DNA of 64,000 nt. Origin: Sphingomonadales bacterium (GTDB lineage: Bacteria > Pseudomonadota > Alphaproteobacteria > Sphingomonadales > Sphingomonadaceae). Below the pieces are notes generated by a model. The model was given only the letters and a program-made list of their open reading frames with translations, did not search any database and was not told the origin of the DNA. The DNA is taken from positions 1 through 64,000 of the forward strand of contig JAIXYT010000041.1 in assembly GCA_027490095.1 (NCBI GenBank). Reading direction: 5' to 3'. The position numbers and the translations under genes were made by a program. This document shows, piece by piece, positions 49,859-58,045 of this stretch. Positions within the stretch are counted from its first letter, which is position 1. Each line of letters starts with the position of its first letter.

Positions 49859-50890
49859 ATGCGCGATGCGGCTGCGATCACTCTTGCGGAATGGCGGGTC
49901 AGGCCGGCGAATGCGGCCGATCTCGATGGCCTGAAGGCGCTGGCCGAACTCACCGGGGGCGGCTTCACCAACCTCCCCAACGACCGCGCCGCGCTTGCCG
50001 AGCGGCTCGACTGGTCCGAGCGAAGCTACGCCGCCGACATCCGCGAGCCCGAGGACGAGAAATATCTCCTCGTCCTCGAACATGGCCCCACGGGCCGCAT
50101 CGGCGGAACCGCCTGCCTCTTCAGCCGCGTCGGCGTCCGCTGGCCCTTCTACTCCTACAAGCTCACCACCCTCTCCATGCAGTCGAAGGAGCTCGGCCGC
50201 ACCTTCCGCACCGGCGTCCTCCATCTCGTCAACGATTTCGACGGCGCAAGCGAGGTGGGCGGCCTCTTCCTCCACCCCGAGCTCCGCACCGGCGGGCTCG
50301 GCCGCCTGCTCGCCCGCAGCCGCTACCTCTTCCTCGCCCTCCACCGCGCCCGCTTCGGCGACCGCGTGCTCGCCGAGCTCCGCGGCCGGATGCGCCCCGA
50401 CGGCAGTTCGCCCGTCTGGGACGGCCTCGCCGGCAGGTTCTTCGGCATGGGCTTCCAGGAGGCCGACGCCTTCAACGCCGCCCAGGGCAACCAGTTCATC
50501 GCCGACCTCATGCCCAAATATCCCGTCTATGTGGCGCTCTTGCCCGAGGAGGCGCAGGCCGCGCTCGGCCAGCCGCACGATGCCGGTGTCGCCGCCCAGC
50601 GCCTGCTCGAGGCCGAGGGCTTCGCCTTTCACGGCTATGTCGACATCTTCGACGGCGGCCCCACCATGGATGTCCGCGCCGGCGACATCCGCACCGTTCG
50701 CGAAGCCGTCCATGCCCGCGTGGCAGGCCCGCTGGCCGGAGACGGCACGCCGCGCCTGCTGGCAGCCGGCCAGCTCAAGGCCTTCCGCTGCGCCGCAGTC
50801 CCTGTCCGGCAGAGCGAGGACGGCGGGCTGCTGGTCGAACCCAATGCCCCCTTCCAGGCCGGAGACGAGGTGCTGCATGCCCATTTCTGA
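49859..50890 (+). CDS. astA: Arginine N-succinyltransferase
   Basis: A 343-residue enzyme that starts the arginine succinyltransferase (AST) pathway by succinylating arginine with succinyl-CoA. Motifs of the AstA family: VRPANAADLDGLKALAELTG at the start, FTNLPNDRAAL, LVLEHGPTGRIGGTACLFSRV, FLHPELRTGGLGRLL (acetyltransferase-like fold) and the C-terminal DIFDGGPTMDV. The ATG at 49859 follows GAAGGGG. It overlaps astD by 14 bp. The set uses arginine as carbon and nitrogen source. Confidence 0.95.
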   Translation: MRDAAAITLAEWRVRPANAADLDGLKALAELTGGGFTNLPNDRAALAERLDWSERSYAADIREPEDEKYLLVLEHGPTGRIGGTACLFSRVGVRWPFYSYKLTTLSMQSKELGRTFRTGVLHLVNDFDGASEVGGLFLHPELRTGGLGRLLARSRYLFLALHRARFGDRVLAELRGRMRPDGSSPVWDGLAGRFFGMGFQEADAFNAAQGNQFIADLMPKYPVYVALLPEEAQAALGQPHDAGVAAQRLLEAEGFAFHGYVDIFDGGPTMDVRAGDIRTVREAVHARVAGPLAGDGTPRLLAAGQLKAFRCAAVPVRQSEDGGLLVEPNAPFQAGDEVLHAHF

Positions 50891-52307
50891 GACACTGAAG
50901 AGCATCCGCCCCCACGACGCCTCGCTCCTCTGGGAAGGCCCGGTCGCGCAAGGCGCCGATGTCGCCGCAGCCGTCGCCCGCGCCCGCGCCGCCCAGCCCG
51001 GCTGGTTCGCCGCCGGCCTCGAAGCCCGCCTCGCCGTCGTCCGCGCCTTCAAGGCCGCCGTCGAGGCCGAGGCCGACGCCTTCGCGCGCCTGATCGCGGA
51101 CGAAACCGGCAAGCCCCACTGGGAAGCCAGGACCGAGGTCGCAAGCGTCGCCGCCAAGGTGGAAATCTCGATCACCGCCCATGCCGAGCGCACCGGCAGC
51201 CGCGAAGCCCCGTTCAAGGCCGATCCCGCAGGCGCCAGCCAGGCGCTGCGCCACAAGCCGCATGGCGTCCTCGCCGTCCTCGGGCCCTACAATTTCCCCG
51301 CCCATCTCCCCAACGGCCACATCGTGCCGGCGCTGATCGCGGGCAACGCCGTCGTCTTCAAGCCCAGCGAACAGACCCCCGCGGTCGGCGCCTTCATGGC
51401 CGCGCTCTGGGCAAGGGCCGGGCTCCCCGAAGGAATCCTGGAACTGGTCCAGGGGGCCGCCCTCACCGGCCGTGCGCTGGCCGCCGCCGACACCGACGGC
51501 CTCCTCTTCACCGGTTCCGCCCCCACCGGCGCTGCGCTCGCCCGCCAGTTCGCCGAAACCCCGCACCGCATCCTCGCCCTCGAAATGGGCGGCAACAATC
51601 CGCTCGTCGCCTGGAACCTCGCCGATGCCGATGTGGAGGCCGCCGCCCTCATCATCGTCCAGTCCGCCTTCCTCTCGGCCGGCCAGCGCTGCACCTGCGC
51701 CCGCCGCCTCATCGTGCAGGATGGCGCGCACGACCGGCTCGTCGACGCCGTGGTCGCCCTTGCCGACCGCCTCGTCATCGACCAGCCCTTCGCCGATCCC
51801 CAGCCCTTCATGGGCCCGGTCATCGACAACCGCGCCGCCGACGGCCTCCTCGCCCGCAGCGCCGCCATCCACGGCAAGACCATCCGCCCGCTCCTCCGCC
51901 TAAAGGACGGGCTCCCCTTCCTCACCCCCGGCATCGTCGACGTGACCGGGCTTTCCGTCCCCGACGAGGAACTGTTCGGCCCCTTCCTGCAACTCGTCCG
52001 CGTGAACGACTTCGAATCCGCCATTGCGGCCGCCAACGCCACCCGCTTCGGCCTGTCGGCAGCCCTCCTCGGCGGCGACCGGCCGCTCTACGATCGCTTC
52101 TGGGCGGGCTCCCGCGCAGGCGTCGTCAACTGGAACCGCCCCACCAACGGCGCGGCGTCCAACGCCCCCTTCGGCGGCGTCGGCCTCTCCGGCAACCACC
52201 GGCCCAGCGCCTATTACGCCGCCGACTATTGCGCCTGGCCCGTCGCCAGCGTCGAAGCCGAAACCCCCTTCATCCCCACGCCCGCCGGCGTGACGATGCC
52301 CAGCTGA
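50877..52307 (+). CDS. astD: N-succinylglutamate 5-semialdehyde dehydrogenase
   Basis: A 476-residue aldehyde dehydrogenase for the fourth AST step. The NAD-binding and catalytic features are GPYNFPAHLPNGHIVPALIA with GNAVVFKPSEQTP, the catalytic Glu in LEMGGNNP near residue 240, and the catalytic Cys in SAGQRCTCARR near 275. The substrate family fit comes from the neighbourhood and from the AstD-like start. It overlaps astA by 14 bp and is followed after 12 bp by astB. There is no signal for a second domain. Confidence 0.94.
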   Translation: MPISETLKSIRPHDASLLWEGPVAQGADVAAAVARARAAQPGWFAAGLEARLAVVRAFKAAVEAEADAFARLIADETGKPHWEARTEVASVAAKVEISITAHAERTGSREAPFKADPAGASQALRHKPHGVLAVLGPYNFPAHLPNGHIVPALIAGNAVVFKPSEQTPAVGAFMAALWARAGLPEGILELVQGAALTGRALAAADTDGLLFTGSAPTGAALARQFAETPHRILALEMGGNNPLVAWNLADADVEAAALIIVQSAFLSAGQRCTCARRLIVQDGAHDRLVDAVVALADRLVIDQPFADPQPFMGPVIDNRAADGLLARSAAIHGKTIRPLLRLKDGLPFLTPGIVDVTGLSVPDEELFGPFLQLVRVNDFESAIAAANATRFGLSAALLGGDRPLYDRFWAGSRAGVVNWNRPTNGAASNAPFGGVGLSGNHRPSAYYAADYCAWPVASVEAETPFIPTPAGVTMPS

Positions 52308-52319
52308 AAGCCCGCGCTG

Positions 52320-53612
52320 ATGCCCGAACTCAACCTCGACGGCCTCGTCGGCCCCAGCCACAACTATGCCGGGCTCAGCCTCGGCAACATCGCGGCCACC
52401 AGCAACGCCGGCGGCACCAGCGCGCCGCGCAAGGCCGCGCTCCAGGGCCTCGCCAAGATGCGCCGCCTCGTCGATCTCGGCCTGCCGCAGGGCCTGTTGC
52501 TCCCCCACCGCCGCCCCAACACCCGCTTCCTGCGCGGCATGGGCTTCGAAGGCGATGACGCCCGCGTCCTCGCCGATTGCGCCCGCGAGGATCCGCAGCT
52601 GCTCGCCGCCGCCTTCTCCGCCAGCGCCATGTGGACCGCGAACGCCGCCACCGTCAGCCCGGCCGCCGACACCGCCGACGGCCGCACCCACCTCACGGTC
52701 GCCAATCTCGTCACCATGCCGCACCGCAGCCAGGAATGGCCGGAAACGCTCGCCCAGCTGAAGCTCGCCTTCGCCGACGCGCGCCATTTCGCCGTGCACT
52801 GGCCCGTGGCGCCCGGCTTCGGCGACGAGGGCGCCGCCAACCACATGCGCTTCTGCTCCGGCCACGCGAACCCGGGCGTCGAGGTCTTCGTCTACGGCCT
52901 CAACCGCGGCGGCAGGTTCCCGGCCCGCCAGCATGTGCGCGCGTCCCAGGCCGTCGCCCGCACCCACGGCGTCAGGCAGCCGCTGTTCGTCGAGCAGGCA
53001 GACCGGGCCATCCAGGCCGGCGCCTTCCACAACGATGTCGTCGCGGTCGCCAACGAACATGTGCTGTTCGCTCATGAAGAGGCCTTCGAAAACCGCGCCG
53101 GCACGCTCCAGCTGCTGGCAGACCGCGTGCCGGGCTTCTGCCTCGTGGAGGCGCCCTCCGCCGACGTCCCGCTGGCGGACGCCATCGCCAGCTATGTCTT
53201 CAACGCCGCCCTCGTCAGCATCGGCCAGGGCGAAATGGCGCTGATCCTGCCGAAGGAAGCCGAGGAAACGCCCAGCGTCTGGCGATGGCTCCAGCGCGTG
53301 CAGCAGGATCCCGCCAACCCGATCAGCCAGCTCCATGTGCTCGACCTGCGCGAAAGCATGCGGAACGGCGGCGGCCCGGCCTGCCTGCGCCTCAGGGTCG
53401 CCCTCAGCGACGAGGGCCTCGCCGCCGTCGACCCCCGGTTCCTGGTCGACGCGACAAAGCTCGATCGGCTGGAACGGCTTGTCGAACGCGCCTGGCCCGA
53501 AGCCATCGCGCCGTCCGACCTCGCCAATGCCCAGCTCTGGCGCCAATGCCATGCCGCCCACGATGCACTTCTGGCAGAGCTCGACATCGCGCCCGACGAA
53601 CTGGGCGCCTGA
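52320..53612 (+). CDS. astB: N-succinylarginine dihydrolase
   Basis: A 430-residue enzyme of the amidinotransferase fold that hydrolyses succinylarginine to succinylornithine, CO2 and ammonia. It begins LDGLVGPSHNYAGLSLGN, the AstB hallmark. MWTANAATVSPAAD near 110 and the His-containing FHNDVVAVANEHVLFAHE near 235 belong to the active site, and the catalytic Cys is probably in the C-terminal MRNGGGPACLRLRV near 350. It is the last visible gene of the astA-astD-astB set; astC and astE are not in the window. Confidence 0.95.
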   Translation: MPELNLDGLVGPSHNYAGLSLGNIAATSNAGGTSAPRKAALQGLAKMRRLVDLGLPQGLLLPHRRPNTRFLRGMGFEGDDARVLADCAREDPQLLAAAFSASAMWTANAATVSPAADTADGRTHLTVANLVTMPHRSQEWPETLAQLKLAFADARHFAVHWPVAPGFGDEGAANHMRFCSGHANPGVEVFVYGLNRGGRFPARQHVRASQAVARTHGVRQPLFVEQADRAIQAGAFHNDVVAVANEHVLFAHEEAFENRAGTLQLLADRVPGFCLVEAPSADVPLADAIASYVFNAALVSIGQGEMALILPKEAEETPSVWRWLQRVQQDPANPISQLHVLDLRESMRNGGGPACLRLRVALSDEGLAAVDPRFLVDATKLDRLERLVERAWPEAIAPSDLANAQLWRQCHAAHDALLAELDIAPDELGA

Positions 53613-53657
53613 CCGCCCGGCTGCCCGCGACCGGACGTCGCCGGCGCGAGCCTGTCC

Positions 53658-53963
53658 TTAAAGGCCGGCCAGCCGAACCTCGCGGCCCGCCGCACGCTGC
53701 TTCAGCTCGGCGCGCGCGGCATTGCCCGCCGCGATCATGCACAGGTTCTGCTGGCGCCGGGCCTCGGCCGGCGCGCCCGGCTCGACGCCACAGACCTTCG
53801 CAGCGGCCAGGTCGATGCGGCGCTCCAGCGCGGCCCGTTGGGCCGGGTCCGCCAGATCGACCCCGCGGGTGGACACCATCGCGCTCTGCGGTTCATCCGC
53901 CAGCACCGGCCCGGCAAGCGCAAGGCCTGCTGCAACCATCGATGCCGATACCCACGCAAACAT
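53658..53963 (-). CDS. UrcA-family exported protein
   Basis: A 101-residue exported protein of the UrcA family. A signal peptide is seen to about ALAGPVLA (residue 22). The mature part has the family pattern VSTRGVDLADPAQRAALERR then IDLAAAKVCG, with two cysteines (KVCG and NLCM) that probably form a disulfide, and Ala/Arg-rich helices. The family is widespread in sphingomonads and caulobacters; function unknown. A second UrcA-type gene lies 228 bp upstream on the same strand. Confidence 0.82.
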   Translation of the reverse strand: MFAWVSASMVAAGLALAGPVLADEPQSAMVSTRGVDLADPAQRAALERRIDLAAAKVCGVEPGAPAEARRQQNLCMIAAGNAARAELKQRAAGREVRLAGL

Positions 53964-54141
53964 CCGGAAACTCCTGTGCTTGCGGCAGTCCGTTCATGCG
54001 GTCTGCCGTCGCACCGGGTCTTTAGCCTGCAAGCGTTACAGTTTCCCTTGCCGGTCGGCGGACGGATCATGACATTCTGCAAACGCCATCTGTAAGGGAC
54101 GGAGCCCCCGGACGGATCGGCAGGCGACGGGGCCGCCAACG

Positions 54142-54165
54142 AAAAAGGGGGCCTCATGGGCCCCC
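54142..54165 (-). terminator. Intrinsic terminator of the second UrcA gene
   Basis: On the minus strand GGGGGCC-CATGA-GGCCCCC is followed directly by TTTTT, a 7-bp GC stem with a 5-nt loop and a U tract, 27 bp after the UrcA stop. This is the best textbook terminator in the window. Confidence 0.85.
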
Positions 54166-54191
54166 TGTTCCGATCCCGACGCGAACGGCGC

Positions 54192-54515
54192 TCAGTCGCG
54201 GCTTGCGGTCGCCGTGGCAGTCGCGGCTGCGCGATTGGCGCGGATCGCGGCATCCACGCTGCCGGCCAGCGATGCGCTGGTCTCGGCGACGCAGCGCGCC
54301 TGCTCGTCGTTCAGCACGATGCTCTGCGGCATGCCGTCGACCGAGCAGATGGCCTGCACGGCGCGGTCCAGCCGGCGCTGCAGCGTTGCACGCCCGGCTT
54401 CGCTTTCCAGTTGCAGGTCCGTGAACTGAACCCGCTTCACGCCCTCGGGCGATGCCACTGCCGGCACCGCACCGAGGGCCGCGACAGCTGCAAGAACAAG
54501 TCCGAAATTGCGCAT
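54192..54515 (-). CDS. UrcA-family exported protein, second copy
   Basis: A 107-residue exported protein. Signal MRNFGLVLAAVAALGAVPAVAS, then VQFTDLQLESEAGRATLQRR and LDRAVQAICS, close to the UrcA pattern seen in the neighbouring gene. Two cysteines (AICS and ARCV) are placed as in that gene. The tail is Ala/Thr rich (AAATATATA). A dedicated terminator separates it from the downstream paralogue, so the two are transcribed independently or with partial read-through. Function unknown. Confidence 0.8.
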   Translation of the reverse strand: MRNFGLVLAAVAALGAVPAVASPEGVKRVQFTDLQLESEAGRATLQRRLDRAVQAICSVDGMPQSIVLNDEQARCVAETSASLAGSVDAAIRANRAAATATATASRD

Positions 54516-54715
54516 CACACAGTCTCCCGATCGCGTGCGCCCCTTGATCGGGGCTTCCTTACACGCCGGGAGCATCGGGCGGACCGACAGCACGGACTCA
54601 CGCTCCATGCTCCCTCACACGAAGGAAGCTATGCCTGTGTCACCAACATGTCAACGGGCCGTCACAAAAGCGAAACACTAATCTGCATTATGCACTGCCC
54701 GCGATTCGGCGCCCC

Positions 54716-55363
54716 CTAGCGCCCGCTCAGCAGCCGCCTGTCCAGATAGCGCTCCACCGTCCCCATCATGTCGTCCATCTCGGCTGCGAAATGGTGGTTC
54801 GCGCCGTCCACCTTCTCGTAATCGATGGTGATGTGCTTCTGCGTCTTCAGCTTGTCGACCAGCTTCTGCACGGCCGGCTCCGTCACGACCTCGTCGCCCG
54901 TCCCCTGCACGATGATCCCGCTCGAAGGGCAGGGCGCCAGGAAGCCGAAGTCATACAGGTTCGCCGGCGGCGCGATCGAGATGAACCCCTTCACCTCGGG
55001 CCGCCGCATCAGCAGCTGCATGCCGATCCAGGCGCCGAAGCTGTAGCCGGCCACCCAGGTGCCGCTCGATTCCGGATTGGTCGCCTGCAGCCAGTCCAGC
55101 GCCGAGGCCGCATCGGACAGCTCGCCAACCCCATTGTCGAACACCCCTTCCGAGCGCCCGACCCCGCGGAAGTTGAACCGCAGCGTCGCAAAGCCCCGCT
55201 TCACGAACATCTGGTACAGGGCCAGCGCGATCGGGTTGTTCATCGTGCCGCCGGCCTGCGGGTGCGGGTGCAGGATGATGGCAACGGGCGGGCGGGGCTT
55301 GCCGGCGGGCTGGTAACGCCCCTGCAACCGGCCTTCGGGTCCTGGGAAAATGACTTCCGGCAC
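54716..55363 (-). CDS. Alpha/beta hydrolase of the conserved alphaproteobacterial type
   Basis: A 215-residue cytoplasmic hydrolase. It has LHPHPQAGGTMNNPIALALY, FRGVGRSEGVFDNGVGELSD, the nucleophile elbow GYSFGA near residue 105 and the catalytic His in DGANHHF near 190. This group is common in alphaproteobacteria and often lies beside cysteine desulfurase genes, as here, where it diverges from the first one with 124 bp between starts. Substrate unknown. Confidence 0.88.
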   Translation of the reverse strand: MPEVIFPGPEGRLQGRYQPAGKPRPPVAIILHPHPQAGGTMNNPIALALYQMFVKRGFATLRFNFRGVGRSEGVFDNGVGELSDAASALDWLQATNPESSGTWVAGYSFGAWIGMQLLMRRPEVKGFISIAPPANLYDFGFLAPCPSSGIIVQGTGDEVVTEPAVQKLVDKLKTQKHITIDYEKVDGANHHFAAEMDDMMGTVERYLDRRLLSGR

Positions 55364-55487
55364 GCTGGCTCCTTGAGGGTCTCTTGCGGCGGGCGTCCGG
55401 GCTTCGAATTGGGGGCGGGCGCACGCCGGGCATGGTATCCGGGAAAGGGCGGCCTATAAGGAGCGCGACAGGCAAAAAGCAAGCAGC

Positions 55488-56561
55488 ATGACAGGCACCA
55501 CCTATCTCGACTGGGCCGCGACCGCGCCGCTGAGGCCCGAAGCCGCTGCCGCGATGGCCACGGCAGCGCAGCGTCTCGCAATGGGCGAATGGGCCAATCC
55601 CTCCTCGGTCCACGCCCCGGGCCGCGCTGCCCGCCGTGCCCTCACCCAGGCGCGCGAGGCGATAGCCGCCTTCTTCCGCGTCGATGCGGACGCCCTCATC
55701 TTCACCAGCGGCGGCACCGAGGCGCTTGCCCTCGCCCTGCAGGGCGCCGACTGCACAGCCCGTCTCGTCGGCGCCACCGAACACAGCGCCGTCCTCGCTG
55801 CAGCCCCGCAAGCCACCATCATCCCCGTGGACCGGCAGGGGAGGGCGCTGCTCCCCGAAATCCCCGAAGGCGCCCTCGTCGCTTTGCAACACGCCAACAA
55901 CGAAACCGGCGTCGTGCAGGACCTCGCGTCCATCGCCGAAACCGTCCACGCCCGCAGCGCCCGCCTCGTCGCCGACTGCGTGCAATCCGCCGGCAAGCTG
56001 CCGCTCCCCCCGGCCGATTTCATCGCCGTCTCCGCCCACAAGCTCGGCGGCCCGGCCGGCGTCGGCGCCCTCATCGTCCGCTGCAAGACCGGCTTCCGCC
56101 CCATCCAGAAGGGCGGCGGCCAGGAACAGGGCTGGCGCGGCGGCACCGAAAACCTCCTCGGCATCCTCGGCTGGGCCGCCGCGTTGGAGGCCTGGGACGC
56201 AGATTTCCCCGCCCGCGCCGCCACGCTCCAGCACCGCCTCGAATCCGCCGCCACGGCCCTCGGCGCCCGCGTCAACGCCGCCAACACCCCCCGCCTCCCC
56301 ACCATCACCAGCCTGCACCTGCCCGGCGTCCCCGCCGCCACCCAGCTCATGCAGCTCGACATGGCCGGAATCGCCGTCAGCCAGGGCGCAGCCTGCTCGT
56401 CCGGCACCCTCAAGCCCTCCGCCACCCTCGAAGCCATGGGCCTCCCCGAAGCCGCCAGCCAATCCCTCCGAATCTCCACCGGCTGGACGACGACCGAGGC
56501 CGACATCGACCGCTTCCTCGCCGCCTGGTCCCCACTTGCCGCCCGCGCTCATGCCGCCTGA
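55488..56561 (+). CDS. Cysteine desulfurase (NifS/IscS class), first copy
   Basis: A 357-residue PLP enzyme that removes sulfur from cysteine as a persulfide. The PLP lysine is in SAHKLGG near residue 184, the N-terminus has TTYLDWAATAPL, and the catalytic Cys is in QGAACSSGTLKPS near 302, on the class I type long loop. It is shorter than IscS (about 404 residues), especially at the C-terminus. It overlaps the next, paralogous gene by 11 bp. Together with the ferredoxin it probably serves sulfur transfer or Fe-S assembly, but no isc or suf scaffold genes are in view. Confidence 0.9.
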   Translation: MTGTTYLDWAATAPLRPEAAAAMATAAQRLAMGEWANPSSVHAPGRAARRALTQAREAIAAFFRVDADALIFTSGGTEALALALQGADCTARLVGATEHSAVLAAAPQATIIPVDRQGRALLPEIPEGALVALQHANNETGVVQDLASIAETVHARSARLVADCVQSAGKLPLPPADFIAVSAHKLGGPAGVGALIVRCKTGFRPIQKGGGQEQGWRGGTENLLGILGWAAALEAWDADFPARAATLQHRLESAATALGARVNAANTPRLPTITSLHLPGVPAATQLMQLDMAGIAVSQGAACSSGTLKPSATLEAMGLPEAASQSLRISTGWTTTEADIDRFLAAWSPLAARAHAA

Positions 56562-57669
56562 CATCCTCGATCTCGACGCCCAAGCCACCAGCCCGCTTGC
56601 CCCGCAAGCGCTCGCCGCCATGCTCCCCCACCTCGAAACGCAGCACTGGAACCCCCACAGCGCCCACCGCGGCGGCCGCCGCGCCAAAGCCGCGGTAGAG
56701 GCCGCCCGCACCCAGGTCGCCACCGCGCTGGGCCGCGCGCCGGAAGGCCTCCTCTTCACCTCCGGCGCAACCGAAGCCAACAACCTCGCCCTCAAGGGCA
56801 CCATGGAAACCCGTCCCGGACGCCTCCTCACCTTCGCAACCGAACACAGCTGCATCCTCGAAACCGCCCGCCACCTTCAGCGAAACGGCACCCCCGTCAC
56901 CATCCTCCCCGTGGGCGCAGATGGCCTCCCCGACCGCGCCGCCTACACGTCCGCGCTGGCCGCAAACGACGTCGCCCTCGTCTCCGCCATGTGGGTCAAC
57001 AACGAAGTCGGCACCATCTGGCCCATCGCCGACATGGCGGCCGAAGCCCACGCCGCAGGCGCCCTCTTCCACACCGACGCAGCCCAGGCCTTCACCAAGC
57101 TCCCCCTCGACGCGCCGGCCGCCGACCTCATCTCGCTGTCCGCCCACAAGATCGGCGGCCCGAAAGGCATCGGCGCCCTCTGGGTCCGCCCGGGCCTAAC
57201 CCTCGCCCCCCTCCTCGACGGCGGCGGCCAGGAAGGCGGCGTCCGCTCCGGCACCCAGTCCCCAGCGCTCGCCGCAGGCTTCGGCGCAGCCGCCGCCCTC
57301 TCCAACCCCGCCGAAGCCCGCGCCAACGCCAGCGCCCTCATGGCCCTCGCCCTCGAAATCCTCGCCCCCATCCCGCACAGCATCAACGGCCCAGACCCGC
57401 GCGGCCCCCACCGCTGGCCCGGCAACCTCAGCGTCACGTTCGGCGTGGACGCCTCCCGCCTCATCAGCGCACTCCCCACCCTCGCGCTCGCCTCCGGCTC
57501 CGCCTGCTCCTCGGGCTCCGGCCGCCCCTCCCACGTCCTCGCCGCCTTGCGGCTAGACCCCGCCGCCGCCCGCCGCACCTTTCGCCTCGGCTGGCAACCC
57601 GCCATGTCCCCCGCCGATCTCGATCACGCCCTCACCCAGCTCACAGCCGCCGTGGAGCGCCTCTCATGA
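56551..57669 (+). CDS. Cysteine desulfurase (NifS/IscS class), second copy
   Basis: A 372-residue paralogue of the gene just upstream. It has LDLDAQATSPLAPQAL at the N-terminus, TEHSCILET (the usual PLP-stacking His), the PLP lysine in SAHKIGGPKGIGAL near 199, GGGQEGGVRSGTQ, and the catalytic Cys in GSACSSGSGRPS near 318. All catalytic residues are present in both copies. It overlaps its upstream copy by 11 bp and the ferredoxin by 4 bp (ATGA), so the three are translated as a unit. The close pairing allows a heterodimer or division of labour; not known. Confidence 0.92.
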   Translation: MPPDILDLDAQATSPLAPQALAAMLPHLETQHWNPHSAHRGGRRAKAAVEAARTQVATALGRAPEGLLFTSGATEANNLALKGTMETRPGRLLTFATEHSCILETARHLQRNGTPVTILPVGADGLPDRAAYTSALAANDVALVSAMWVNNEVGTIWPIADMAAEAHAAGALFHTDAAQAFTKLPLDAPAADLISLSAHKIGGPKGIGALWVRPGLTLAPLLDGGGQEGGVRSGTQSPALAAGFGAAAALSNPAEARANASALMALALEILAPIPHSINGPDPRGPHRWPGNLSVTFGVDASRLISALPTLALASGSACSSGSGRPSHVLAALRLDPAAARRTFRLGWQPAMSPADLDHALTQLTAAVERLS

Positions 57670-58001
57670 CGCACATCCGCTTCCTCAACCCCGACGGAAC
57701 CCTCGCGGCCGAGGCCCATGCCCCCCCCGGCACCCGCCTCCTCACCCTCGCCCAAACCCTCGGCCTGCCCCTCGAAGGAACCTGCGAAGGCGCAATGGCC
57801 TGCTCCACCTGCCACGTCATCGTGGCCCGCGAACATGCCCGGCTCCTCACCGAACCCACCCCCCACGAGGAAGACATGCTGGACTTCACCGCCCACGTCC
57901 AACCCACCTCCCGCCTCAGCTGCCAGATCCACACAACGGCAGATCTCACGGAGCTGACGGTCAGTTTGCCTGTCGCGCACACCAACATGCAGGGGCGATA
58001 G
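57666..58001 (+). CDS. 2Fe-2S ferredoxin (adrenodoxin type)
   Basis: A 111-residue ferredoxin. The cluster ligands are C40-x5-C46-x2-C49 (CEGAMACSTC) and C86 in RLSCQIH, the spacing of adrenodoxin-type ferredoxins used in Fe-S assembly. It is acidic in the EPTPHEEDMLDF loop, which docks a reductase. Its start overlaps the cysteine desulfurase stop. It probably supplies electrons for persulfide reduction or cluster assembly with the neighbouring enzymes. Confidence 0.93.
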   Translation: MTHIRFLNPDGTLAAEAHAPPGTRLLTLAQTLGLPLEGTCEGAMACSTCHVIVAREHARLLTEPTPHEEDMLDFTAHVQPTSRLSCQIHTTADLTELTVSLPVAHTNMQGR

Positions 58002-58045
58002 CCGCCCCTACCCAAAGTTTCACAAGGCTGGCATAAGCCCGTCGG

